Positions 1-5,297 of a stretch of DNA of 5,297 nt are shown piece by piece. Position 1 is the first letter of the stretch. The number at the start of each line of letters is the position of its first letter. Made by a program: the position numbers and the translations under genes. The notes beneath the pieces are model-generated. The model was not told where the DNA came from and did not search any database. It saw only the letters and a program-made list of their open reading frames with translations. Source of the DNA: Gammaproteobacteria bacterium (GTDB lineage Bacteria > Pseudomonadota > Gammaproteobacteria > S144-34); NCBI GenBank assembly GCA_015494165.1, contig WGBS01000227.1:1-5297 (forward strand), read 5' to 3'.

Positions 1-281
1 ACTGGGAGCTGTCCACCGACCGTGCCAACGCCGCCCGCCGCGAGCTCGTCGCCGGGGGCATGGACCCGAAGAAGGTGGGCCGCATCGTCGGCTTCGCCTC
101 CACGGTGCTGTTCGACAAGCAGGACCCCTACAATCCTATCAACCGCCGCATCAGCATCATCGTGATGAACAAGGCGACCGAGGAGGCCATGCGCGGCATG
201 GAGTCCGCCCACCCGCCGGCGGCCGGGGAGGCCGGAAAGGACAAGCCGCCGGCGTCCGCCGCGGCCGCGGGGCACGGCTAG
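1..281 (+). CDS. motB: Flagellar motor stator protein MotB, C-terminal fragment
   Basis: This is the 3' end of motB; the gene begins upstream of the window. MotB anchors the proton-driven MotA/MotB stator to peptidoglycan through a periplasmic OmpA-like domain. The first full codon is at position 3, and the two leading bases fit an Asn codon, giving the NWELS-DRAN-ARREL stretch typical of E. coli-type MotB. It is followed by GGMDPKKV, VGFAST and the NRRISIIVMNK segment. These cover the last helix-strand part of the OmpA/MotB peptidoglycan-binding fold, including the Asp (DRAN) and Arg (NRR) positions usually linked to diaminopimelate binding. After NKATEEAM comes a low-complexity tail of about 29 residues rich in Ala, Pro, Gly and Lys, typical of variable MotB C-termini. 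The transmembrane helix and proton-carrying Asp lie outside the window. Its TAG stop shares CTAG with the stop of the convergent downstream gene. The family call is strong; a MotD-type paralogue is less likely. Confidence 0.93.
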   Translation, partial: WELSTDRANAARRELVAGGMDPKKVGRIVGFASTVLFDKQDPYNPINRRISIIVMNKATEEAMRGMESAHPPAAGEAGKDKPPASAAAAGHG

Positions 282-1768
282 CCCGTCGCGAAGGGGCAGC
301 GCGCGCGCAGCAGCCCGAGACGCGCGAAGGGCCCTTCCGGCCCGGCGCCGATCAGCGGCGCCCGCAGATAGATGCGCCGCTCCCGCCCGGGCTCCGGCAC
401 GAGCCCGAGCCGCTCGCGCGCGAAGGCGAGCAGGCGCGGGGGCGGGTCGGCCGTGCGGTCGGCGCGCCAGGCGAGCAGGCAGTCGCCGCGCCGCCGCGGA
501 GGCGGCGGCAGGTAGAAGGCGTAGTGCGGCGTGGCCACGCGCGCCCGCGGGAACAGCACCCGGAGGTTGCCCGCGAGGTGCTCGTCGTCGGCGACGATCA
601 CGGCCGGGCGCAGGCCGAGGGCGCGCATGTCCGCCGCCCACGCCGGATACGGCACGTGCACGCGCTTCCACTCGCCCCACAGCGGCCCCGCGGCGAAGTA
701 CAGCACGCGGCCGACGAGCACCAGCCCGGCCAGCACCGCGGCCGTGGCGAGATAGGCGCGCAGCCTCGCCGGGGCGAGCGCGTGCGCGGCGGCCGCGCGG
801 CAGGCGAAGGCGATCGGCGCGAGGAAGAGCACCGGCGGCAGCCAGCGCTGCTTCACGTAGCCGACGAGGCCGGCGGCGACGCCCGCGAGCAGCAGGCCGA
901 GGCCGAAGGCCACCGAGCGGCGCGCCAGCGCGCATCCGGCACCGGGCCCCGGCAGCCGCGGCCGCCAGGCCCGCGGGAACAGGGCAAGCGCCACGAGCCA
1001 CGCAGGGCTCAGGTACTCCGCCAGCGCGCGCGCCACGCTCACGAGCCCCGCACGCACGCGCTCGGCGTAGCCCGCCTCGCCCCCGCCGACCGTCCCGGCC
1101 GCGAGCGCCGCGAGGCTGAAGCCCTCGCGGTGCGCGGCGGCGAGGAAGGGCCCGACCACCACGGCCGCCGCCGCGACCGCGAGGAGCATCCGCCGGTCGC
1201 GCAGGCGCGCACGTCCCTCCGGGCGTGTCAGGGCGGCGAGCGCGAGGGCCGCGGCATAGAGCAGGAAGCTGTACTTCGAGAGCGTCCCGAGCCCCACGCA
1301 CAGCCCCAGCACGGCGTAGCCGGCGGCCGTCGGCCGCTCGAGCACCTGGAGCGCCGCCAGGAAACCGAGCGCCATGAAGGCCGACTGGAGCGTGGTGTGG
1401 GTGAAGCCCTGGTGCACGCCGAAGCCGTAGAGCGGCAGCAGCGTGTAGCCGATCACGGCCGCCGCCGCGAGACGCGGCTCGCCGAGCACGCGCAGCGCCG
1501 CGCGATGGAGCGCGACCGCCGTGAGGAACAGCAGCCCGTAGCGCAGCACCAGATGGGGGGCGAGGCCCGGCCCCAGCAGCTCGTAGAGGCCGATGAGGAG
1601 CCAGGTGTGCAGGGGCGGCTGGCGGAAGCCGTAGTGCCACTCGAGCGACTGGGTGAAGATGGCCTGCTCGACGTCGTCCACCCCGAGCACCGGCGAGCCC
1701 AGCACGCGCACGAGCGCATGCGCGGCCAGCCACAGCCAGAGCACGATGAGGAAGCGCCGCTCGTCCAT
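278..1768 (-). CDS. Family-39 (PMT_2/ArnT-like) membrane glycosyltransferase
   Basis: A 496-residue polytopic inner-membrane protein of the GT39 superfamily, whose members move a sugar from a polyprenyl-phosphate carrier to lipid A, protein or another glycan on the periplasmic side. The first hydrophobic segment (about residues 6-24) is followed by LGVDDVEQ (29-35), which matches the position of the acidic catalytic motif in the first periplasmic loop, and then by RQPPLHTWL (49-57), the counterpart of the KPPL-YW motif in ArnT. GLGTLSKYSF (159-168) corresponds to the TKGP-like loop. Many Leu/Ala-rich membrane segments follow. The last 110 or so residues look soluble and periplasmic. The ATG at 1768 is chosen because it precedes the first membrane helix; the open frame further upstream is Arg/Pro-rich, non-membrane sequence. 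The Shine-Dalgarno is poor (a GGGG about 8 nt upstream). It is divergent from the 195-aa gene and convergent with motB. Donor sugar and acceptor cannot be read from the sequence. Confidence 0.88.
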   Translation of the reverse strand: MDERRFLIVLWLWLAAHALVRVLGSPVLGVDDVEQAIFTQSLEWHYGFRQPPLHTWLLIGLYELLGPGLAPHLVLRYGLLFLTAVALHRAALRVLGEPRLAAAAVIGYTLLPLYGFGVHQGFTHTTLQSAFMALGFLAALQVLERPTAAGYAVLGLCVGLGTLSKYSFLLYAAALALAALTRPEGRARLRDRRMLLAVAAAAVVVGPFLAAAHREGFSLAALAAGTVGGGEAGYAERVRAGLVSVARALAEYLSPAWLVALALFPRAWRPRLPGPGAGCALARRSVAFGLGLLLAGVAAGLVGYVKQRWLPPVLFLAPIAFACRAAAAHALAPARLRAYLATAAVLAGLVLVGRVLYFAAGPLWGEWKRVHVPYPAWAADMRALGLRPAVIVADDEHLAGNLRVLFPRARVATPHYAFYLPPPPRRRGDCLLAWRADRTADPPPRLLAFARERLGLVPEPGRERRIYLRAPLIGAGPEGPFARLGLLRARCPFATG

Positions 1769-1803
1769 CGCAGGACCCCGCCGCTCGCCGGTGGGCGGCG
1801 CAC

Positions 1804-1832
1804 AGCATAGCGGGCGTGCCCGCTCCTGTCGC
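1804..1832 (-). promoter_or_regulatory. Candidate sigma70 promoter for the leftward glycosyltransferase
   Basis: Read on the minus strand, GCGACA (1832-1827; shares GACA with the -35 consensus) is followed after exactly 17 nt by TATGCT (1809-1804; 4 of 6 with TATAAT). The predicted transcript start is near 1797, giving a leader of about 29 nt before the ATG at 1768. Spacing and location are right, but this rests on two short motifs in GC-rich DNA. The -35 box lies inside the region that would serve the rightward promoter. Confidence 0.45.
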
Positions 1833-1842
1833 GCCGGCGGGA

Positions 1843-1848
1843 TACAAT
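1843..1848 (+). promoter_or_regulatory. Candidate -10 box for the rightward three-gene operon
   Basis: TACAAT (5 of 6 with TATAAT) stands out as the most AT-rich hexamer in this stretch. It ends 6 nt before the ATG at 1855, so transcription would start at or next to the start codon and give a leaderless or nearly leaderless mRNA. That agrees with the lack of a Shine-Dalgarno upstream of this ATG. No convincing -35 box is seen at the proper distance (around 1820-1825), so the promoter might need an activator. Confidence 0.4.
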
Positions 1849-1854
1849 GGCCGG

Positions 1855-2442
1855 ATGCGCCACCGTGTCGCCGGGGCCCTTCTCGCGCTGCTCTGCCTGC
1901 CGGGCGCCGCCGCGGCCGGGGGCTTCGCCGTGCGCAGCGGCACCGACCCCGAGACCGGACTGCGCTGGTGGCGCTGGCAGGCGGCCGGCGTCTCGGTCTA
2001 CCTCGCCCAGCGCCTGCCGGACCAGACGCGCGCCTTCTTTCTGGCACGCGGCTTCGACCGGGCGAGCGCCGACCGCGTCGCGGCGGCCTGCGTGCTGCAG
2101 CTCGAGATCCGCAACCTGGACGCGCATGTCGTGGAGGCCGACCTGCGCCGCTGGCGCAGCATCGGCCCCGACGGCGCGCGCTCCCTGCTGCTGCGCGAGC
2201 GGTGGGAGGCCGAGTGGCGCGCCGCGGGCCTGCCGCGCGCCCAGCGCATCGCCTTCCGCTGGGCGCTCTTCCCGAGCCGCGTGCGCTACGGCCCCGGCGA
2301 CTACAACTGGGGCATGATCGTCCTGGGGCGCCCGCCCGGCGCCCGCGTGGACCTGGCCCTGCGGCTCGCCGTGGACGGCCGCCCCCTCGCACCCGTGGTT
2401 CCGGACGTCGAGTGCGCCCCGGACGTGGAACGGCTGCGCTGA
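1855..2442 (+). CDS. Exported protein of unknown function, 195 aa
   Basis: I do not recognise a characterised family. The ATG at 1855 gives a classic Sec signal peptide: MRHR, a Leu/Ala-rich core, then PGAAAAGG with likely cleavage near residues 21-22 (AAAA/GG). No lipobox is present, so a soluble periplasmic protein is expected. An alternative GTG at 1816 would add 13 residues ahead of the signal peptide and begin upstream of the candidate -10 box, so it is disfavoured. The mature part begins with a Trp-rich WWRW patch (38-41), has a charged, probably helical middle (about 55-130), and ends in a likely beta-rich region carrying FPSRVRYGPGDYNWGM (139-154), PPGARVDL and a C-terminal Cys. Only two cysteines remain after signal removal (C79, C187), so one disulfide is possible. 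A TlpA-like thioredoxin gene follows 87 nt downstream in the same direction. A role as redox partner or envelope accessory protein is only inference. Confidence 0.82.
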   Translation: MRHRVAGALLALLCLPGAAAAGGFAVRSGTDPETGLRWWRWQAAGVSVYLAQRLPDQTRAFFLARGFDRASADRVAAACVLQLEIRNLDAHVVEADLRRWRSIGPDGARSLLLRERWEAEWRAAGLPRAQRIAFRWALFPSRVRYGPGDYNWGMIVLGRPPGARVDLALRLAVDGRPLAPVVPDVECAPDVERLR

Positions 2443-2456
2443 GCGTCGTGGCGCGC

Positions 2457-2462
2457 TAGGAT
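2457..2462 (+). promoter_or_regulatory. Possible internal -10 box upstream of the TlpA-like gene
   Basis: TAGGAT (4 of 6 with TATAAT) lies in the 87-nt gap between the unknown exported gene and the TlpA-like gene. It would start transcripts near 2469, leaving a leader of about 60 nt. No good -35 box is seen at 16-18 nt. The gap is longer than expected inside a tight operon, which is the main reason to list it. Weak evidence; read-through from upstream is equally possible. Confidence 0.25.
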
Positions 2463-2506
2463 GAGGGCGAGCGCCCCTGCCGCACCCGCTGGCGACCGCC
2501 GCCGAA

Positions 2507-2521
2507 GAGGAGCTCCTGGAG
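2507..2521 (+). promoter_or_regulatory. Two overlapping Shine-Dalgarno/start choices for the TlpA-like gene
   Basis: GAGGAG (2507-2512) lies 8 nt before an in-frame GTG at 2521, and GGAG (2518-2521) lies 8 nt before an ATG at 2530. Both starts lead directly into the signal peptide and differ by only three residues. This pair argues against the more upstream in-frame ATG at 2461, which has no comparable site and would put 23 Arg/Ala/Pro-rich residues before the signal peptide. Confidence 0.6.
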
Positions 2522-2529
2522 TGCCCCGA

Positions 2530-3111
2530 ATGCCGACACGCGCGCTCGCGCTGATCCTCTGCCTGCTGCCCGTGGCGGCCCTGGCCGCGGGGCCCGCCCT
2601 CACCCGCGGCCTGACCCCGGTCGAGCCCCGGGTTCCGGCCCCCGACTTCCAGCTCGCGGACCTCGACGGCAAGCGCCTGCGCCTCTCGGAGCTGCGCGGC
2701 AAGGCCGTGATCCTCAACTTCTGGGCCACCTGGTGCCCCCCCTGCCGCAAGGAGATGCCCTCCATGGAGCGGGCCTGGCGCGGGATCCGCGAGCGGGGCG
2801 AGCCCATCGTGCTGATCGCGGTCAACGTGGGCGAGGACGCCGACACCGTCTTCGGCTTCACCGCCCGCATGGACCTGAGCTTCCCCATCCTCCTCGACGA
2901 GCGTTCCGAGGTCGCCGACCGCTACCGCCGGCTCACCGGCATCGGCACGATGGCGTTGCCGACCACCTTCGTCATTGATCCTCAGAGGCGGGTGGCCTAC
3001 CGCGCCGTCGGCGGGCGCGAGTGGGACGACCCGGCGCTGCTCGACCCCGTGAGGGCCCTGCTCGGCGGCACGGCGCCGCCGAAGGCCGCGCGCGCCGCGG
3101 CGCGGGACTGA
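2530..3111 (+). CDS. TlpA/ResA-type periplasmic thioredoxin-like protein
   Basis: A 193-residue exported thiol-disulfide oxidoreductase of the TlpA/ResA branch of the AhpC/TSA-thioredoxin superfamily. Such proteins usually act in the periplasm as dithiol reductants, for example of apocytochrome c or copper-centre assembly proteins. An N-terminal signal sequence (residues 1-20, ending AALAA) precedes a short linker. Next come the family's VPAPDFQLADLDGK (35-48) and LSELRGKAVILNFWATW (52-68), then the active site C69-P-P-C72 with RKEMP behind it. The LPTTFVID segment (143-150) carries the cis-proline (P144) expected opposite the active site. A catalytic-type Glu is present at 75 within CRKEMP. 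No lipobox was seen; the only other Cys (C11) lies inside the signal peptide. The C-terminal 15 residues are an Ala/Arg/Pro tail. The ATG at 2530 or the GTG at 2521 is the likely start. The next gene starts 5 nt after the stop, so the two are probably translated together. The family call is firm; the partner protein is unknown. Confidence 0.92.
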   Translation: MPTRALALILCLLPVAALAAGPALTRGLTPVEPRVPAPDFQLADLDGKRLRLSELRGKAVILNFWATWCPPCRKEMPSMERAWRGIRERGEPIVLIAVNVGEDADTVFGFTARMDLSFPILLDERSEVADRYRRLTGIGTMALPTTFVIDPQRRVAYRAVGGREWDDPALLDPVRALLGGTAPPKAARAAARD

Positions 3112-3116
3112 GGGGA

Positions 3117-4631
3117 GTGCGCAGCGCGACGCCAACCGCGCCCGCGCGGCACCGGCTCCGTGCCGCCGCGCTTCTCCTCGCGCTCCTCGCCTACGCCTTC
3201 GCCTTCCAGGGCAGCCGCGGGCTGTGGGAGCCGGACGAGGGGCGCTACACGGCTGTCGCCGTGGAGATGCTGCGCCTGGGCGACCCGCTGGTGCCCATGC
3301 TCCACCACGAGCGGCCGCACTTCACCAAGCCGCCCCTCACGTACTGGACCCTCGCGGCGGCGATCTCGGCCGGGGGCACGAGCGAGTGGGCGGTGCGCGC
3401 GCCCAACGCGCTCGCCTTCGCCGCCACGGTGCTCCTCCTCGTGGCCCTCGGCCGCCGCTACGTGCCGGAGCGCCCGTGGCTGCCCGCCCTGCTCTACGCC
3501 ACCGCGCTCCTACCGTACGCCGCGGCCAACGCCGTCACCACGGACACCCTGCTCGCCTGGTGGGAGGCGCTCGCCGCCGGCGCCTACTTCCTCTGGCTCT
3601 CGGAGGGCTGGTCCGAGCGGAGGCGGCGCAGGCGCCTCGCGCTCATGTGGGCCGCCTTCGGACTCGCCTTCCTGACCAAGGGACCGCCCGGGCTCCTGCC
3701 CCTCGCCGCCATCGCCGCCTTCCACGCCCGCGAGCACGGCCCGCGGGCCCTCGCGCGGCTGGCGACGCCCGAGGGGCTCGCGCTGTTCGCCCTGCTCGGG
3801 CTGGGCTGGTACATGGCGGTCCTGGCCCACGAGCCGGCGCTGCTCGGCTATTTCCTGCGCGACGAGGTGCTGGGGCGCATCGCCGGCGGCATCCACCACC
3901 GCCACGGCGAGTGGTACGGCTGGGCGGTGGTCTACCTGCCGACGCTCCTCGTCGGCCTGCTGCCCTGGTGGCCCGCGGCGGTCGCGCGCCTGCTGCGCGC
4001 ACGGCGCCGGCTCGGACGGCTCCCGCGGCCGGGCGATCCGGCCACGCGCCTGCTCCTGTGGTGGGTCCTCCTGCCGCTCGCGGTGTTCGTGCTGGCGCGC
4101 TCGCGCCTGCCGCTCTACCTGCTGCCGCTGTGCGTGCCGCTCGCGCTGCTCGGCGCGCGCGCCCTCGCCGACCTGCGCCCGTCCGCGGCGCTGCGCGGTG
4201 CGCTCGCGGCCTGGGTCGCGGCCCTCGTGGCGCTGCGCGCCGTGCTCGCCTGGCTGCCCTCGGAGGCGGACGACCGGCGCCTCGCCGCCTTGCTGGCGCC
4301 CCTCGCCGCCGGCGCGAAGGAGATGGTCTTCGTCGACGACAAGGCCCGTTACGGTCTCGCCTTCTACCTGGGCCGCGAGGTCGAGCGCGTCTGCCTCCGT
4401 GCGGCCTGCGCCTCGCGCACACGCTTCGGCCGTGACGAGCCGCTGGCGGAGGAGCTCGACGACGACCGCGGGCCCCTGCTGCTGCTGTTCCCGCCGGACG
4501 AGGCCCCGGCCCTGGCGGCCGCGGCGAGGCGCCGCGGCCTCGCCTTCGAGCCGCGCGGGCGGATCGGCCGCTGGGAGGCGGCGCGCGTCCGTCCGCTCAG
4601 GGAGCTGCCGCCCGCTCGAGGACGTAGCTGA
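3117..4631 (+). CDS. ArnT-like family-39 membrane glycosyltransferase
   Basis: A 504-residue polytopic membrane enzyme close to the ArnT/PMT pattern, which uses an undecaprenyl-phosphate sugar and modifies lipid A or another envelope acceptor on the periplasmic face. After a first membrane helix (about 16-30) comes GLWEPDEGRY (35-44), whose D40-E41 is the hallmark acidic motif of the first periplasmic loop. It is followed by FTKPPLTYW (69-77), LTKGPPG (186-192), FLRDEVLGR with E250, and a His-rich IHHRHGEWYGW loop (259-269). Several hydrophobic helices follow, then a soluble C-terminal part from about residue 401, as in ArnT. The GTG at 3117 is chosen because it sits 5 nt after the preceding stop and places the first helix correctly. 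A GAGG lies only 3 nt before it, so initiation probably relies on coupling. An in-frame GTG at 3021 lies inside the thioredoxin gene and is disfavoured. The 3' end overlaps the convergent next gene. The sugar may not be aminoarabinose: no arn pathway genes are visible here. Confidence 0.9.
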   Translation: MRSATPTAPARHRLRAAALLLALLAYAFAFQGSRGLWEPDEGRYTAVAVEMLRLGDPLVPMLHHERPHFTKPPLTYWTLAAAISAGGTSEWAVRAPNALAFAATVLLLVALGRRYVPERPWLPALLYATALLPYAAANAVTTDTLLAWWEALAAGAYFLWLSEGWSERRRRRRLALMWAAFGLAFLTKGPPGLLPLAAIAAFHAREHGPRALARLATPEGLALFALLGLGWYMAVLAHEPALLGYFLRDEVLGRIAGGIHHRHGEWYGWAVVYLPTLLVGLLPWWPAAVARLLRARRRLGRLPRPGDPATRLLLWWVLLPLAVFVLARSRLPLYLLPLCVPLALLGARALADLRPSAALRGALAAWVAALVALRAVLAWLPSEADDRRLAALLAPLAAGAKEMVFVDDKARYGLAFYLGREVERVCLRAACASRTRFGRDEPLAEELDDDRGPLLLLFPPDEAPALAAAARRRGLAFEPRGRIGRWEAARVRPLRELPPARGRS

Positions 4632-5297
4632 GCCAGAGGTCGCCGAGGCGGTCCTGGAGCCGGTTCTGGGCCTGGCGCGCGGCGAGGTTGTCGAGGTCCA
4701 CGCGCAGCAGCGGCTGGTCCTGCTCGGCGCACGAGAACACCGCCCGCGTGCGCCGCCCTGTGCGCGGGTCCACCTGCCACTGCAGGCACTGGGCGCACAC
4801 GCCCTTGAGCATGCACTGCATGGGGCTGCCGACAGTGCCGTAGGCCTCGACGCCCGGGCGGAAGGCCCCGGCCAGCGCGCCGCCCGGAGCCAGCGCCCGC
4901 TGGAAGGCGCGCAGCAGACCCGTGCCGCCCATCACCAGCACCTCGTCCACCGCCTGCAGCGGGATCAGCGGCGCCCCGCCCACCGGCCGCAGCGCGCCCG
5001 CGGCGTAGCGCCGCAGCACGGCGACGGCGTCGGCCTCGACGACCGCGAGGTCCTGCGACCGGCGCGCCTCGATCGCGGGCTCGCGCGCGCTCGCCCAGAT
5101 CACCTGGTCGGCCGCCGCCTCCAGCTCCTCGCGGTGCACCACCTGCCGGGCGTCGCCGAAGGCGGCGAGCAGCAGCACGCGGTCGCCCGCCGCCTGCAGC
5201 GCCGGCCCGAGCCCCAGCATGACGGCCGCCCCCCAGCTCCCGGCCACGACGAGCACCGTGCGCCCGCGCCCCGGGGAGGAGCTCGTGCTCATGGGCC
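4597..5297 (-). CDS. PyrK-like oxidoreductase, C-terminal NAD-binding and Fe-S part (partial)
   Basis: Runs off the right edge of the window. An ATG at 5292 would give a 231-residue protein, but the frame stays open to the edge and what is visible begins directly with the nucleotide-binding region. It is therefore more likely the C-terminus of a longer FAD/NAD oxidoreductase, probably of the multidomain kind in which a GltD-like part is joined to a PyrK-like part; I recall similar C-termini in such proteins. Numbered from the ATG at 5292: VLVVAGSWGAAVMLGLGPAL (13-32) resembles the glycine loop of the ferredoxin-reductase NAD domain, and VDEVLVMGGTGLLRAF (115-130) the later strand of that fold. 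GSPMQC-MLKGVC-AQC holds C160, C166 and C169, with C188 in AVFSC, matching the four-cysteine [2Fe-2S] arrangement of dihydroorotate dehydrogenase electron-transfer subunits. The C-terminal helix (NRLQDRLGDLWLSYVL) follows. Substrate is unknown. It is convergent with the ArnT-like gene and overlaps its last 35 bp. Confidence 0.83.
   Translation of the reverse strand, partial: PMSTSSSPGRGRTVLVVAGSWGAAVMLGLGPALQAAGDRVLLLAAFGDARQVVHREELEAAADQVIWASAREPAIEARRSQDLAVVEADAVAVLRRYAAGALRPVGGAPLIPLQAVDEVLVMGGTGLLRAFQRALAPGGALAGAFRPGVEAYGTVGSPMQCMLKGVCAQCLQWQVDPRTGRRTRAVFSCAEQDQPLLRVDLDNLAARQAQNRLQDRLGDLWLSYVLERAAAP

Noticed and set aside
213..270. GC palindromes in the 3' end of motB (CCGCCGGCGG, and CCGCGGCCGCGG at 259-270)
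   Set aside because: Loopless palindromes without a T tract, produced by Ala/Pro codons of the low-complexity tail; no support for a terminator or binding site.
524..1810. Long plus-strand open frame (428 codons) opposite the first glycosyltransferase
   Set aside because: Its product is Arg/Glu/His/Gln-rich without any fold-like pattern, while the opposite strand encodes a coherent membrane enzyme with family motifs. It is a GC-driven shadow.
1769..2392. N-terminal extension of the leftward glycosyltransferase (208 more codons)
   Set aside because: The extension is Arg/Pro/Ala-rich, lies antisense to the exported-protein gene, and precedes the first membrane helix that should begin the protein.
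2466..2477. Short hairpin GGGC-GAGC-GCCC in the gap before the TlpA-like gene
   Set aside because: Only a 4-bp stem with no T tract; too weak to call an attenuator or terminator.
3064..3080. Perfect 6-bp GC hairpin (GGCGGC / GCCGCC, 5-nt loop) near the end of the TlpA-like gene
   Set aside because: No T tract follows and it lies within codons; short GC hairpins are expected by chance at this base composition, and the coupled next gene argues against termination.
1453..3135. Long minus-strand open frame (560 codons) opposite the unknown exported gene and the TlpA-like gene
   Set aside because: It covers the antisense of two genes with clear signal peptides and motifs; its product is low-complexity Ala/Gly/Arg-rich and it overlaps the leftward glycosyltransferase in another frame.
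3224..4435. Plus-strand open frame (403 codons) in another frame inside the ArnT-like gene
   Set aside because: Arg/Ala/Pro-rich composition and full nesting in a gene with strong family motifs mark it as a shadow.

Overview
The window is extremely GC-rich (well above 70% by eye), densely packed bacterial DNA. The protein sequences suggest a Gram-negative proteobacterium, most likely gamma- or betaproteobacterial: a MotB tail very close to the E. coli type, two polytopic family-39 glycosyltransferases and an exported TlpA-type thioredoxin. No genus can be named. The high GC produces long spurious open frames opposite and beside most real genes; these were left out.

Layout, left to right. (1) Positions 1-281, + strand: the C-terminal, peptidoglycan-binding end of the flagellar stator protein MotB. 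(2) Positions 278-1768, - strand: a family-39 (PMT_2/ArnT-like) membrane glycosyltransferase, convergent with motB; the two stop codons interlock in one CTAG. (3) Positions 1769-1854: an 86-bp divergent intergenic region with plausible back-to-back promoters. (4) Positions 1855-4631, + strand: three genes in one direction. They are an exported protein of unknown function (195 aa), a TlpA/ResA-type thioredoxin with a CPPC active site (193 aa), and a second, more ArnT-like family-39 glycosyltransferase (504 aa) that starts 5 nt after the thioredoxin stop. (5) Positions 4597-5297, - strand: the C-terminal part of a PyrK-like oxidoreductase (NAD-binding region plus a four-cysteine Fe-S site). It is convergent with the second glycosyltransferase, overlaps its end by 35 bp, and probably continues beyond the window.

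Together, genes 2 and 4 look like an envelope-modification neighbourhood. Two enzymes of a fold that transfers sugars from polyprenyl-phosphate carriers at the outer face of the inner membrane flank a periplasmic thiol-redox protein and an exported protein of unknown function. MotB and the oxidoreductase look like unrelated neighbours. No RNA genes, mobile elements, CRISPR arrays, large repeats or factor-independent terminators were seen, and no gap between genes exceeds 90 bases. Nothing here is clearly a new system; the least explained item is the 195-aa exported protein and its pairing with the TlpA-like gene.
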